Positions 46,818-56,188 of a stretch of 64,000 bases of DNA are shown one piece after another. Source of the DNA: Lysinibacillus sp. OF-1 (GTDB lineage: Bacteria > Bacillota > Bacilli > Bacillales_A > Planococcaceae). The notes under the pieces are model-generated. The model ran no database searches, was not told the origin of the DNA, and saw nothing but the letters and a program-made list of their open reading frames with translations. Where the stretch lies: positions 3,348,001 to 3,412,000 of the forward strand of contig NZ_CP102798.1 in NCBI RefSeq assembly GCF_028356935.1, in the 5' to 3' direction. The stretch's first letter is position 1; every line of letters begins with the position of its first letter. The translations under genes and the position numbers were made by a program.

Positions 46818-47345
46818 TCATTCCACTTCAAAAACTTGGTTACTTAGCCTCTGGAAGATTCTAGCCCGTCTTTTTTTACTAGCAGCGACAGATAAACCTA
46901 GTACTTTGGCTATTTCTTGATCATTGTAGCCTTCTACATAATAAAGGAGTAGTATTTTTCTTTCTATCTGCTTTAACTGGGTCAAAATACTTTCAAGGTC
47001 AATAGAATTTTTTTGATTCTCCCCTCCTTTGAACTCACTACGAACATAATCGAGTGTTTCATCATCAACGACTGTTATTCGCTCTTTATAGCTTCTTTCC
47101 TTTGATAATTCATTTAAAATCTCTCCTTTGATCGATGAATATATATAAGCGGAAAATTGTCCTTTTGCTGGATCTGCTTTTAGCCATGCCCTCCATACAG
47201 CAATGGAAGCAATATGACGATAATAATCAAACTCCTTATAGATATGAAGTTGCTTAAGAATAACGGTAATCATTGGTTGCACACATTCTAATATTTCTTC
47301 AAAGGATTGTGTTGGTGAAAGCTTTTGCTCGTTCTGAATAGACAT
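46818..47345 (-). CDS. Small sigma-70-family factor
   Basis: 175 aa. Region 2-like segment (FDYYRHIASIAVWRAWLKADPAKGQFSAY, about 40-70, with YIYSSIKGEILNELSKERSY after it) and region 4 helix-turn-helix (LTQLKQIERKILLLYYVEGYNDQEIAKVLGLS, about 120-152). No region 1 or 3, like ECF or SigI/SigO-type factors. No anti-sigma gene is adjacent: the next genes are sspI (divergent) and the EAL protein. Possible self-regulated promoter not identified. Confidence 0.85.
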   Translation of the reverse strand: MSIQNEQKLSPTQSFEEILECVQPMITVILKQLHIYKEFDYYRHIASIAVWRAWLKADPAKGQFSAYIYSSIKGEILNELSKERSYKERITVVDDETLDYVRSEFKGGENQKNSIDLESILTQLKQIERKILLLYYVEGYNDQEIAKVLGLSVAASKKRRARIFQRLSNQVFEVE

Positions 47346-47509
47346 TTTACTCTTCCTGTCGACTATGCACAGTCCAATATTCCTAGGTGATACTATCTTA
47401 GTCCCTGGCGTTTATTGAAAGCGAGTACACATTTTCATCATTTCATCGTTGAGAATGACTAAAATCCCTGACCTATTTATACATAATCTCAGCAATTTAT
47501 TGTAAAAAT

Positions 47510-47538
47510 CATATATTTTTCTTTGGCATTTCATACAT
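47510..47538 (+). promoter_or_regulatory. Possible SigG promoter of sspI
   Basis: CATATA (47510-47515), 16 bases, CATACAT (47532-47538), about 45 bases before the sspI start. It resembles the forespore SigG -35/-10 pattern; by eye only. Confidence 0.35.
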
Positions 47539-47583
47539 ATTTAAACGATGATTGGACAAATTACTACTAAGGAGGCGAAATAG

Positions 47584-47793
47584 ATGAATTTTCAAATAAG
47601 AGATGCCATTACTGCAAATGTTCATGGTCAATCTGCAGCAGAATTTAAAGATATTGTGGAAGATGCCATTAACCGTGGAGAAGAACATTTACTGCCAGGG
47701 CTTGGGGTGTTTTTCGAAAATTGGTGGAAGCAATCAAGTCCATCTGAACAAGATGAATTCGTTCAAAAACTAGAAAAAATATTTGCAAACTGA
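47584..47793 (+). CDS. sspI: Small acid-soluble spore protein SspI
   Basis: 69 aa. The family pattern is clear: IRDAITANVHGQSAAEF, IVEDAINRGEEHLLPGLGVFFE, WWKQSSPSEQ. AAGGAGG lies 8 bases upstream. SspI is a forespore-made minor SASP. In B. subtilis sspI lies next to ysgA; here 6 kb of other genes separates them. Confidence 0.94.
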   Translation: MNFQIRDAITANVHGQSAAEFKDIVEDAINRGEEHLLPGLGVFFENWWKQSSPSEQDEFVQKLEKIFAN

Positions 47794-47871
47794 TTTTTAA
47801 TGCACAGTGCATTCCATTTCCAATAAATGCGTGATAAAGTTTTATTTATCAGAAAATTTGGAGGGATTGGA

Positions 47872-49251
47872 ATGACTGTTGCAGTAGAATTACTTGTCAA
47901 TCAACTCAAACAGGTATTATTAGAAGAACAAGTGTCAACAAACGAAACGGTACGACAGCTACATGGGAAGGATGAATCTCATCATGCCGTGAGCCTACCT
48001 GATATCGTTGTTTTTCCACGCTCCACAGCAGATGTCAGTGCCGTTTTAAAAATTGCACATGCACAACGTGTACCAGTTGTACCATTTGGTGTTGGCTCCA
48101 GCCTAGAAGGAAATGCAATTCCTATTGCACATGGTATTTCCATCGACTTCTCTGAAATGAATGCTATTTTAGAAGTTCGACCTGATGACCTTCTTGTAAA
48201 AGTACAGCCTGGGGTCACACGTTCTCAATTGAATAAGGAATTAAAAAAGCACGGTCTACAATTCACAGTAGATCCAGGTGCAGATGCAACATTAGGTGGC
48301 ATGGCAGCAACGAATGCTAGTGGTACAACCGCAGTACGTTACGGTGTTATGCGGGATCAAGTTCGTGATTTAGAGGTTGTACTTGCAGACGGCTCCGTCA
48401 TCCATACTGGTAATTTAGCCGCGAAGTCCTCTTCTGGTTATCATCTCAACGGTCTATTTGTAGGCTCAGAAGGGACACTTGGCTGCTTTACAGAGTTAAT
48501 ATTGAAAGTCTACGGTATACCTGAATTTGTAACAGCAGGACGCGCAGTTTTTGACACAGTAGGCGATGCTGTCTGTGCCGTCACTGCTTTATTACAGGTA
48601 GGCATTTCAATCGGCCGAGTGGAATTAGTTGATGAAGCCTCTATGAAACAAGCCAATATCTATAACGATACTTCCTATAGCGAAAAACCAACATTATTTT
48701 TAGAATTTCACGGAAATGAAGCAGGTATGCATGCAGATATAGCATTTGCTACAGAAATTTTTGAGGACTTCGGCTGTCTATCCGTTGAATTTGAACAAGA
48801 TAATGCGGCACGTAACAAGCTTTGGGAAGCACGTCATTCCTTAGCCTATGCGTATATTCATGCTTACCCTGGGAAAAAGCTTATGTCAACAGATGTCTGT
48901 GTACCAATCTCCATGCTTGCAGAAACCATTTTGTATGCGCGTGAGCAGCTCGATCATATTGGTCTTGCAGGCGGGATTGTCGGACATGTGGGCGATGGAA
49001 ATTTCCATGCACTACTAATGTTAAATCCTAATGACATAGAGGAGCAGGCAAAAGCAGATCGCTTCAATGAACAGATTGTTCAATATGCTTTACTTCGGGG
49101 TGGTACATGTACAGGTGAACATGGTGTTGGCATTGGCAAAATGAAATATCAAGCTACTGAGCACGGTACCTCTTTAGCTGTCATGAAAAGTATAAAAGCA
49201 GCACTCGATCCATATAACATTATGAATCCAGGAAAAATTTTCACCCTATAA
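47872..49251 (+). CDS. ysfC: FAD-linked oxidase, GlcD/YsfC type
   Basis: 459 aa from ATG 47872-47874 with GGAGGGATT 3-8 bases upstream; an earlier in-frame ATG lacks a site. FAD-binding type 4 domain with VVPFGVGSSLEGNAIP, GADATLGGMAATNASGT, and a C-terminal FAD-linked oxidase cap with GHVGDGNFH and GEHGVGIGKM. It oxidises a 2-hydroxy acid such as glycolate or D-lactate. B. subtilis has ysfC followed by the iron-sulfur subunit ysfD; no such partner follows here. Confidence 0.9.
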   Translation: MTVAVELLVNQLKQVLLEEQVSTNETVRQLHGKDESHHAVSLPDIVVFPRSTADVSAVLKIAHAQRVPVVPFGVGSSLEGNAIPIAHGISIDFSEMNAILEVRPDDLLVKVQPGVTRSQLNKELKKHGLQFTVDPGADATLGGMAATNASGTTAVRYGVMRDQVRDLEVVLADGSVIHTGNLAAKSSSGYHLNGLFVGSEGTLGCFTELILKVYGIPEFVTAGRAVFDTVGDAVCAVTALLQVGISIGRVELVDEASMKQANIYNDTSYSEKPTLFLEFHGNEAGMHADIAFATEIFEDFGCLSVEFEQDNAARNKLWEARHSLAYAYIHAYPGKKLMSTDVCVPISMLAETILYAREQLDHIGLAGGIVGHVGDGNFHALLMLNPNDIEEQAKADRFNEQIVQYALLRGGTCTGEHGVGIGKMKYQATEHGTSLAVMKSIKAALDPYNIMNPGKIFTL

Positions 49252-49258
49252 CTAACGA

Positions 49259-49295
49259 TAAACCCGCTGAATGACTATGTCATCAGCGGGTTTAT
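49259..49295. terminator. Bidirectional terminator
   Basis: AAACCCGCTGA / TCAGCGGGTTT stem between the convergent ysfC-like and GNAT genes. Confidence 0.85.
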
Positions 49296-49297
49296 GT

Positions 49298-49810
49298 TTA
49301 TAAATCATAGCGGAAGCTCTTGACTAAAATGTCGCCCTTATAAAATTCCTTTGACTCGTCTCGTACAAAGCCTAGAGATAAATAAAGATTAATAGCAGCC
49401 TGCATGATATCACCTGAATGTAAATAAAGAGCCTTATCCTGTCTCTTTCTGGCAAAGGCAAAACTTTCGTGTAATAATTTCTTAGCGACCCCTTGCCCTC
49501 TCCCTTTCGGATGTACGCCTAACAAGCGTACGATCGTAGATTGAATATTCAGCTCTGGCAAGCCATATGCTTTTTCCGCATCAGTAAATATTTGTAGCCC
49601 TCCTACTATCTCCTCACCACGCTTTGCTACAAGAATTGTTTCTGCGTTCGGATTGCCGACTGAAGCACGGATATCACTTAAATATGACTGCCAATGTTCA
49701 GGGTCCTGATAGTCTTTTTCGTATTGCTCATAGCTCTCGACTAAAACCTCAAGATAGCGTTCATAATCTTCCTCTTGTAAATGTTCAATCACAATGTCAG
49801 CTACTGTCAT
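49298..49810 (-). CDS. GNAT-family N-acetyltransferase
   Basis: 170 aa. Acetyl-CoA site motif A is seen at VRLLGVHPKGRGQGVAKKLLHESFAFAR (about 92-119), with motif B in YLSLGFVRDESKEFYKGDI. It is the last gene of the sulfur operon. The corresponding B. subtilis operon includes the N-acetyltransferase YtmI/SnaA, which acetylates S-substituted cysteines for later cleavage; the same role here is inferred from context. Confidence 0.82.
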   Translation of the reverse strand: MTVADIVIEHLQEEDYERYLEVLVESYEQYEKDYQDPEHWQSYLSDIRASVGNPNAETILVAKRGEEIVGGLQIFTDAEKAYGLPELNIQSTIVRLLGVHPKGRGQGVAKKLLHESFAFARKRQDKALYLHSGDIMQAAINLYLSLGFVRDESKEFYKGDILVKSFRYDL

Positions 49811-49825
49811 GCTAGTTTCCCCTTT

Positions 49826-50539
49826 CTATGATGAAAAGCCACCCTTACGATAGGCGGTTACTCTTTTTTCAATGCGATGTGAGATCCATTCTGCCACAAT
49901 TGATATTCCCCAATAAATGATTCCCACAGCAATAAATGACTCTAAAAACTTTAAATTCACAGAAGCAACGATATTCGCAGCACCAGTCAACTCTTTAATA
50001 GATAGAAAAAATGCTAAGGATGTGGCATGTAAAAAGCCAATAAAGACGTTTGTCAAATTCGGAATAGACTGCCCAAATGCTTGCGGTAAGATATAACGTC
50101 GCATCGCTTGAGTAAATGTTAAACCAATCGCATAGGCTGCTTCTAATTGTCCTTTCGGTACACTTAATATTCCTGAGCGAATAATTTCAGAAGCATAAGC
50201 TCCCGCACTAAGTGTTAAGGCGAGTATGACAAAAAATAATATAGGAATGGTGCTTGATTGTATCTTTAACTGTAAAGTACTTGCCATCATATCCACTAGC
50301 ATTGGCAAGCCAAAATAAACGAGCATGATATGCATAATAATGGGCGTGCCTCTAAAAAAAGAGACATAAAAATTAAGTATAGGCGCAATAAATTTTATTT
50401 GTTTAATGCGAACAAAAGCGACGATTATCCCTATAACAATACCTAATAAAACAGGTGTAATGGTCATGAATAAGGTTAAAGGTATTACTTTACTAATTTC
50501 TCGTAAGGCTTCTACTATAAAAGCCAGATCAATGGTCAT
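49826..50539 (-). CDS. Amino acid ABC transporter permease, TcyM-like
   Basis: 237 aa with about five membrane segments and the permease EAA loop (GAYASEIIRSGILSVPKGQLEAAYAIGLTFTQ), followed by VLPQAFGQSIP-type residues. It pairs with the next permease (50552) and the binding protein as a cystine / S-methylcysteine-type importer (inferred from the operon). Confidence 0.88.
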   Translation of the reverse strand: MTIDLAFIVEALREISKVIPLTLFMTITPVLLGIVIGIIVAFVRIKQIKFIAPILNFYVSFFRGTPIIMHIMLVYFGLPMLVDMMASTLQLKIQSSTIPILFFVILALTLSAGAYASEIIRSGILSVPKGQLEAAYAIGLTFTQAMRRYILPQAFGQSIPNLTNVFIGFLHATSLAFFLSIKELTGAANIVASVNLKFLESFIAVGIIYWGISIVAEWISHRIEKRVTAYRKGGFSS

Positions 50540-50551
50540 ACTATATTCCCC

Positions 50552-51256
50552 CTATTGTGAAGCCAATTCCTTTGGCATATAACGATTAAAATAGCGTTCA
50601 TTGAACTTAAATAGTTTTTCCAGCACGATCACGATAATATAGTAAACAATAGACAATGCTACATAGATTTCAAACGCTCGTGTCGTTGAAGCAATCAAGG
50701 TTTCTCCACGTCCAACCATATCCATTACGCCAATAGAGAACGCTAGTGATGTATCTTTTAATGAACTAATCATCGTGTTTGCTATATTTGGAAAAGCAAC
50801 ACGAATTGCCTGTGGGAAAACAATGCGCATAAAAGCCTGTGTTCCATTTAAGCCTACTGAATAGGCAGCCTCCATTTGTCCTCGGTCAACGGTTAAAATA
50901 GCAGCACGAAATATTTCGGCAAAGGCTGCCGCATTGCTTAGTGTGTAGGTAATAATGACAAAATACATCGCATCCATGCGAGTAACGTCAATATGAATCA
51001 ATTTTAGCAATGCAGGTATGCCGTAAAATACTAAGAACAACTGCACTAAAATAGGGGTTCCACGAATAAAGGATATATAGACCGTGATGATCTGCTTCAA
51101 TACGGGTATGTGAAGTAGCTTCGGTATGGCTAGCACAATCCCTAGTACCATACCAAAAAGTATGGAGAATAGTAGTATTTCAAATGTTACTGGTAAATAT
51201 TGAAGCAATGTTGGAATGATCTTCGCAATGAGCATGACATCAAAGTTATTTTCCAT
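50552..51256 (-). CDS. Amino acid ABC transporter permease, TcyL-like
   Basis: 234 aa from ATG 51254-51256, with GGAAGGCGG upstream. An ATG eight codons earlier overlaps the binding-protein stop by one base and is a possible alternative. Five membrane segments and the EAA loop (AAFAEIFRAAILTVDRGQMEAAYSVGLNGTQA). It is homologous to its neighbour at 49826 and they form a heterodimer. No ATPase gene accompanies them. Confidence 0.88.
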   Translation of the reverse strand: MENNFDVMLIAKIIPTLLQYLPVTFEILLFSILFGMVLGIVLAIPKLLHIPVLKQIITVYISFIRGTPILVQLFLVFYGIPALLKLIHIDVTRMDAMYFVIITYTLSNAAAFAEIFRAAILTVDRGQMEAAYSVGLNGTQAFMRIVFPQAIRVAFPNIANTMISSLKDTSLAFSIGVMDMVGRGETLIASTTRAFEIYVALSIVYYIIVIVLEKLFKFNERYFNRYMPKELASQ

Positions 51257-51279
51257 ACTTCCGCCTTCCTTTCCTGTCA

Positions 51280-52104
51280 TTAGAAGTCTACTGTGTAATC
51301 ATCACCTAACCATTTTTTACTAAGTTCACTTACCACTCCCTCTTTCTTTAATTCAACGATAGCTTCATCTAAACGCTCCTGTAATGTCACTTCATCTTTA
51401 TTGAGTAAAAAGTATACTTTTGAATTTAATAATGCGTCACCTACAACCTTTTGTTGTGCTTCATTGCTCTCGTTATAGTATCTGACTGCGAACGGTGTTG
51501 TAATAATGGCATCAATACGACCTGTAGCCAGTTGATTATTGACATCTACTGAACCAGAAGAATAGACGATATTCGCTCCTAAATTATGCTCTTTATTATA
51601 TTTTTCAATAAAAACAGCGGAGTTACTCGTTGGTGAAACACTGACATTCTTCCCTTTCAAATCCTCAACGGATTGAATTTCTTTATTTTTCTCATTCACT
51701 GTCACCTTTAATGGGAAGACATTATACGGCTCTTTATTGAATAAAAACTTCTCCTGTCGTTCACTATTGACTTCCATTTGATGGGCAATAAAATCAATTT
51801 TCCCTGTCTCTAAACTTAGTAATAAATTGGAAAATTCCATTGTTTTAAACTCAAATTCATATTCTGGTAGCTTCTCATCAATTGCTCGAACAAGCTCCAC
51901 GTCATAGCCCGTTAAATTGCCTTTATCATCTAAAAAGCAGATGTTTGGAAACTGTGTCCCCGTACCTACAATGATTTTTTGAACATCTTTCCCACCCTGT
52001 GCTGTATTTTGAGCACTCGCATCTCCATCTGATTTTTCTGAGCTTACGCAGGCTGTTAATAGTGCCGCTAGTACAAATAGTAGATAAAACGATATTTTTT
52101 TCAT
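51280..52104 (-). CDS. Amino acid ABC transporter binding lipoprotein
   Basis: 274 aa. Signal peptide MKKISFYLLFVLAALLTAC with a lipobox at the Cys, then a solute-binding family 3 domain (GTGTQFPNICFLDDKGNLTG, DVELVRAIDEKLPEYEF, LKGKNVSVSPTSNSA, VNNQLATGRIDAIITTPFA). The start was set at the second Met, which gives a normal signal peptide and has GAGGGA 4 bases upstream; an ATG four codons earlier is possible. Ligand class by context: cystine, S-methylcysteine or related. Confidence 0.9.
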   Translation of the reverse strand: MKKISFYLLFVLAALLTACVSSEKSDGDASAQNTAQGGKDVQKIIVGTGTQFPNICFLDDKGNLTGYDVELVRAIDEKLPEYEFEFKTMEFSNLLLSLETGKIDFIAHQMEVNSERQEKFLFNKEPYNVFPLKVTVNEKNKEIQSVEDLKGKNVSVSPTSNSAVFIEKYNKEHNLGANIVYSSGSVDVNNQLATGRIDAIITTPFAVRYYNESNEAQQKVVGDALLNSKVYFLLNKDEVTLQERLDEAIVELKKEGVVSELSKKWLGDDYTVDF

Positions 52105-52124
52105 AAAATCCCTCATTCCTTCTG

Positions 52125-52403
52125 TTATGCATGTGAGGGTAAGCTCACAGCAAGTGCCTTCTGCAGGTGTTCTAAACCTATTTCTGTTACAGCTTGATAG
52201 ATACCCGTTTCACTTGATCCAATTTCTACAACAGGTACATATCGAACACCATATTTTATTTCAAGGATGTCGCGGAACGTATCATTCGACGTGACATCCA
52301 CCGTTTTGTATGCTATTCGTTGTTCCTGTAAATACGCTTTTATATCCTCGCAATAACTACAACCTTGTTTCGACCAAACAATTATCTCTACATTTTTTGT
52401 CAT
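52125..52403 (-). CDS. ytnI: Glutaredoxin-like protein YtnI
   Basis: 92 aa. Thioredoxin-fold domain with the active site CSYC near residue 16, a TVDVTSNDTF stretch and the cis-Pro in VRYVPVVEIG. In B. subtilis ytnI lies in the same sulfur operon beside ytmO and ytnJ. It may reduce disulfides of imported cystine-like substrates or partner enzymes (inference). Confidence 0.88.
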   Translation of the reverse strand: MTKNVEIIVWSKQGCSYCEDIKAYLQEQRIAYKTVDVTSNDTFRDILEIKYGVRYVPVVEIGSSETGIYQAVTEIGLEHLQKALAVSLPSHA

Positions 52404-52416
52404 GATGATGACCTCC

Positions 52417-53430
52417 TTAGCTGACTGCCACTTTTTGCTGTAGCTGTAAATTAACTGGACTTAATAGTTCGAATGAGCGTTTACGTTCAAACTCCTTCAA
52501 TACAGGAGTATGCAAAATGAATTCATCTACCTGATATTGAACATGAAAATCATCTAATATTGCTTTAATATCCTTAGGCGATCCATAGACAATATCTGCC
52601 TCATATTGTTTGACTGTATACGCCTCTCCAGACTCTTGACCAAATTTTTCAGCTAGCTCTATGGATTGTAATGTCAGTGTTCTACCACTCGCTAAATGCA
52701 CCTTCGTAATTTTTTGATCCCCAATCAATTCCTTTGCTTCCTTTTTGGTTGGAGCTGCAATGGCTGCGATTGATATGGCGAAGTGGCCACTGGCATTATA
52801 CTCACGATAGATACGTGCTGCTTGCGCTAATACATCATTGTCACTATTAATAAATCGAGCAAAGACAAATGCAATGCCGAGTTTTCCTGCAAGAGCAGCA
52901 CTTTCTGGGCTAGCACCGAGTAAAAATAATGTTGGCTTTATCTTCGGAATCGGCGTTGCTTGTATACCATATAATTCGTGCTCTTTTGGTATTGATTGCT
53001 CCATTAATTGCTGTAAAAATGTTAGTCTATCTTCAAAATCGTCCCCCTGATTGAGCGTGCCATATTGTAATGCCTTTGTGGAAAGAGGTAAACCACCTGG
53101 TGCTTTTCCAATACCTAAATCCACTCGTCCTGGCTCCAACGCTGCCAGTACATGGAAGTTTTCTGCCACCTTGTATGGGCTGTAATGTTGTAGCATCACA
53201 CCACCTGACCCGATATGAATGGATTTTGTCTTTGCCAATAAATAGGAAACTAATACTTCTGGCGAGGAACCTGCTAATGTTTCTGTATGATGGTGCTCCG
53301 ACACCCAAAAACGTGAGTAACCCAACTGCTCCGCTTTTTGTGCAAGTGCCACTGTTTTTTGCAAAGTTTGTTCGTTTGTTGCATCCTCGATAATCGGACT
53401 TTGATCTAATATGCCTAATGTATAGCTCAT
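52417..53430 (-). CDS. ytmO: Luciferase-like monooxygenase YtmO
   Basis: 337 aa. Bacterial-luciferase fold of the LLM group without the F420 signature: LGILDQSPI at the N-terminus, RFWVSEHHHTETLAGSSPEVL, GSGGVMLQHYSPYKVAENF, ALEPGRVDLGIGKAPGG. FMNH2 dependence is expected. In the ytmI-type operon it helps cleave C-S bonds of sulfur compounds. Starts 45 bases after the ytnJ stop. Confidence 0.9.
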   Translation of the reverse strand: MSYTLGILDQSPIIEDATNEQTLQKTVALAQKAEQLGYSRFWVSEHHHTETLAGSSPEVLVSYLLAKTKSIHIGSGGVMLQHYSPYKVAENFHVLAALEPGRVDLGIGKAPGGLPLSTKALQYGTLNQGDDFEDRLTFLQQLMEQSIPKEHELYGIQATPIPKIKPTLFLLGASPESAALAGKLGIAFVFARFINSDNDVLAQAARIYREYNASGHFAISIAAIAAPTKKEAKELIGDQKITKVHLASGRTLTLQSIELAEKFGQESGEAYTVKQYEADIVYGSPKDIKAILDDFHVQYQVDEFILHTPVLKEFERKRSFELLSPVNLQLQQKVAVS

Positions 53431-53475
53431 ATAATGCCTCCTAATTTCTTTTATTCGAATAAATTTACTAGGTTT

Positions 53476-54804
53476 TTAGACAGACTGTGTGACATAGCGA
53501 CTTTCTTTGAATGGTAACCCCAAATTCCCACGCAGTGTTTCTGCCTCATAGTCTTTACGATAAAGTCCTCTTGCTTGTAAAATAGGCACGACCTTATCCA
53601 CAAAATCTTCAAGAGCACCAGGCACTGTCACACCAATGATGAAGCCATCTGCCGCTTCCTTTTCAAACCATTTCTGTACTAGATCCGCTACCTGCTCAGC
53701 TGTCCCAAAAAAGGCTGTTTTAGGTGTAGCTTCACGTAAAGCAACCTGACGTAATGTAAGACCCTCTTGTTTAGCATATCGTTTAATATAATCAGTTGTA
53801 CTTCTAAAGCTATTGGCTCCAATGTCACCTAGTTCAGGAAACGGAGCATTCACATCATACTGAGTAAAATCATGATGGTCGAAATAACGCCCAAGATAAG
53901 CAAGTGCACGGTCTATGGAAACTAGTTCAACGATTTCTTGATATTTTGCCTCTGCTTCCTCCACTGTATCGCCAATAATAGGTGAAATTCCTGGGAAGAT
54001 TTTTACTTCATCTGGATTACGCCCAAATGCTGCCACCTCTGTTTTTACTCTTCTGTAAAATGTTTGCGCCTCTTCAATTGATGCACCATGTGTAAAAATA
54101 GCATCTGCATCCTTGGCGGCCAATCGAATGCCTGCATCTGATGACCCAGCTTGGAAAATAACAGGCTGACCTTGTTTTGACCGTCCAATATTGAGTGGAC
54201 CTTGAACTGAAAAATAGGTCCCTTTATGATGTAAAATGTGTAATTTTTCTGGATCAAAAAATTGATCATTGTCAACGTCAGCAATAAATGCATCATCATC
54301 CCAAGAGTCCCATAAGCCTTTGACAACCTCTAAATATTCTTCCGCAATTTGATAACGCTCTGCATGGTTAGGATGTTGGTCGATTGTTTTATTGTAGTTC
54401 AAAGCAGTACTTTCTAATGGAGTAGTTACTACATTCCAGCCTGCACGCCCCGCACTAATATGATCTAATGAAGCAAATTGTCTTGCCACTGTAAATGGTT
54501 CGCTATAGGAAGTTGAAACGGTTCCAACTAAGCCAATATTCTTCGTCGCTACAGCCAATGCTGATAAAATTGTAATCGGCTCAAAGCGGTTTAAAAAATG
54601 AGGGATGGATTTTTCATTAATAAATAAACCATCTGCAATAAATGCTACATCAAATTTCCCTTGCTCTGCCTTCTGAGCCTGCTGAATATAAAAAGGCAAG
54701 CTTACACTTTGATTACTCGCTACCTTTGGATGACGCCAACTAGAAATATTGCCCCCCACTCCATGAATGATGGCCCCAAATCGAATTTTATCCTGTCTAG
54801 CCAT
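53476..54804 (-). CDS. ytnJ: FMN-dependent monooxygenase, NtaA/YtnJ type
   Basis: 442 aa, full length for the nitrilotriacetate-monooxygenase A group. Motifs: [74 protein letters not shown] and [13 protein letters not shown]. It uses reduced FMN; B. subtilis YtnJ is tied to oxidation of N-acetylated S-substituted cysteine. First structural gene of the operon with TGAGGAGG just upstream. Confidence 0.92.
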   Translation of the reverse strand: MARQDKIRFGAIIHGVGGNISSWRHPKVASNQSVSLPFYIQQAQKAEQGKFDVAFIADGLFINEKSIPHFLNRFEPITILSALAVATKNIGLVGTVSTSYSEPFTVARQFASLDHISAGRAGWNVVTTPLESTALNYNKTIDQHPNHAERYQIAEEYLEVVKGLWDSWDDDAFIADVDNDQFFDPEKLHILHHKGTYFSVQGPLNIGRSKQGQPVIFQAGSSDAGIRLAAKDADAIFTHGASIEEAQTFYRRVKTEVAAFGRNPDEVKIFPGISPIIGDTVEEAEAKYQEIVELVSIDRALAYLGRYFDHHDFTQYDVNAPFPELGDIGANSFRSTTDYIKRYAKQEGLTLRQVALREATPKTAFFGTAEQVADLVQKWFEKEAADGFIIGVTVPGALEDFVDKVVPILQARGLYRKDYEAETLRGNLGLPFKESRYVTQSV

Positions 54805-54988
54805 GTCAATTCCTCCTCAATCCTTATTATTTACTAAACTTAGTGGTTAAGTATGTTTTTGTTTAAAAATTTTTTATTTATGCTAATTCATAAATAAATT
54901 TGGATTGAAAATGATATTACAGTTCCTTTAGACAATATGCAATAGGCTACGTAATAGAAAAAATTTTAAGTTCTGAAAAAATATTTAA

Positions 54989-55885
54989 TCAATGCCTTTC
55001 TTGCATGCTTTCAAATTGCTTAGCGGTCTCACAGATTGTCTGCCAAAAGGCTGTCGTCAACACCTCTTTATCTTTATAGGTTAAAAATATGTGTTGATTC
55101 ATATCCAATAAATGCTTGACGTCTATCTCCACAAATTCACCGCTTTCGAGCTCCTTTTTGACGCAAAGATGTGGTAAAAAGCTAATATAGTTCTTTGTCC
55201 GAATAAATTCCTTGGCAACTTCTAAATGATCCGTACGTACTTCAATATTGGCTGTCACACCCTCTATCTCAAACATTTTATGCACATAATTCCAATCAAA
55301 CGCTCCACATTCAAAAAACACCATTTTCTGTTGGGCTAACTCCTTTGCTTGCATGCGTTCACGTTGTTGTAATAGATGATCACGATGTTTCACAAGTTTC
55401 ACCGCATTGTTTAATAATAGCTCATTACTGATGCCATCTCGATGCACATATTGAATAAGACCTAGATGGATTTGATGGCTTTGTAACTTTTCTAAAATCA
55501 TAGTAGTTGAACCTGTAATTAGTTGAAATCGCAAATAAGGAAATTGCTCTTTCCATTTTGGCAATGCATAGGCTAAGAAATACTGTGCTGTCACCCCATT
55601 TGCCCCAATACATACTTCATCTGTTTCCTGTGTTTCCTCTAATTGCTTCTTTCCTTGCTGAAACGTTTGGACAATTTGTGTAGCAAACGGTATAAAGTCT
55701 TTTCCTTTCTCCGATACGCTCACACTTCGTCCATCTCGGTAAAACAATTCAACACCAAGCTCCCTCTCTAACGATTTGATTCGTGCTGTCACAGTCGGCT
55801 GTGAGAGAAACAACGCATTGGCTGCCTTATGGGTACTTTTGTAATGGACAACATATAAAAATGCCTCGATATGGTCTATATTCAC
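54989..55885 (-). CDS. LysR-type regulator, YtlI-like
   Basis: 298 aa. N-terminal helix-turn-helix (MNIDHIEAFLYVVHYKSTHKAANALFLSQPTVTARIKSLERELG) and an effector-binding domain with TGSTTMILEKLQSHQIHLGLI. In B. subtilis the LysR protein YtlI activates this operon from a divergent gene; here the regulator is on the same strand, 184 bases upstream of ytnJ, possibly read into it. Confidence 0.88.
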   Translation of the reverse strand: MNIDHIEAFLYVVHYKSTHKAANALFLSQPTVTARIKSLERELGVELFYRDGRSVSVSEKGKDFIPFATQIVQTFQQGKKQLEETQETDEVCIGANGVTAQYFLAYALPKWKEQFPYLRFQLITGSTTMILEKLQSHQIHLGLIQYVHRDGISNELLLNNAVKLVKHRDHLLQQRERMQAKELAQQKMVFFECGAFDWNYVHKMFEIEGVTANIEVRTDHLEVAKEFIRTKNYISFLPHLCVKKELESGEFVEIDVKHLLDMNQHIFLTYKDKEVLTTAFWQTICETAKQFESMQERH

Positions 55886-55988
55886 GAGAAGTTCACCCCT
55901 TCATACTTATTTATCCTATTATATAAATAATTCTTTATATTCTCTATAATTTATTGGAAAACTATGTTTTTAATTTTTATCAAAAGAA

Positions 55989-56018
55989 AAAGTAACCTAG
56001 CGTCTCCTAGGTTACTTT
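55989..56018 (-). terminator. Hairpin, copy 1 of a duplicated terminator-like sequence
   Basis: AAAGTAACCTAG / CTAGGTTACTTT, perfect 12-bp stem, loop CGTCTC on the plus strand. On the minus strand it is followed by TTTTCTTTTG, so it reads as a minus-strand terminator. A near-identical copy in the same orientation lies at 56546. Confidence 0.8.
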
Positions 56019-56070
56019 CATAGTGTTGAAAAACAAAACCATCCATAGAATTTATGTGAAAGGTGAAAAA

Positions 56071-56188
56071 GGATTTCCGTTGCAGGCTACTTGCTTTCCT
56101 GTGGGCGAGCGCCGAGCCGCTTCCTCCGTGCAGGGGCTCGCCCGTCTCGCTATTCCCACGGGAGTCAAGTAGCCTTCCACTCCAATCC
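56071..56188 (-). repeat. GC-rich palindromic repeat element, copy 1
   Basis: On the minus strand it begins GATTGGAGTGGA and ends GCAACGGAAATCC. The outer stem AGGCTACTTG / CAAGTAGCCT (56084-56093 with 56166-56175) is perfect. An inner stem GGGCGAGC / GCTCGCCC (56103-56110 with 56136-56143) is perfect. It is far richer in GC than the surroundings. It shares its ends and the GAAGCGGCTC core with copy 2 but not its stem sequence. Confidence 0.85.

Noticed and set aside
46818..49251. Sigma factor and ysfC-like gene as a joint stress operon
   Set aside because: They are divergent, with sspI and its own ribosome site between them.
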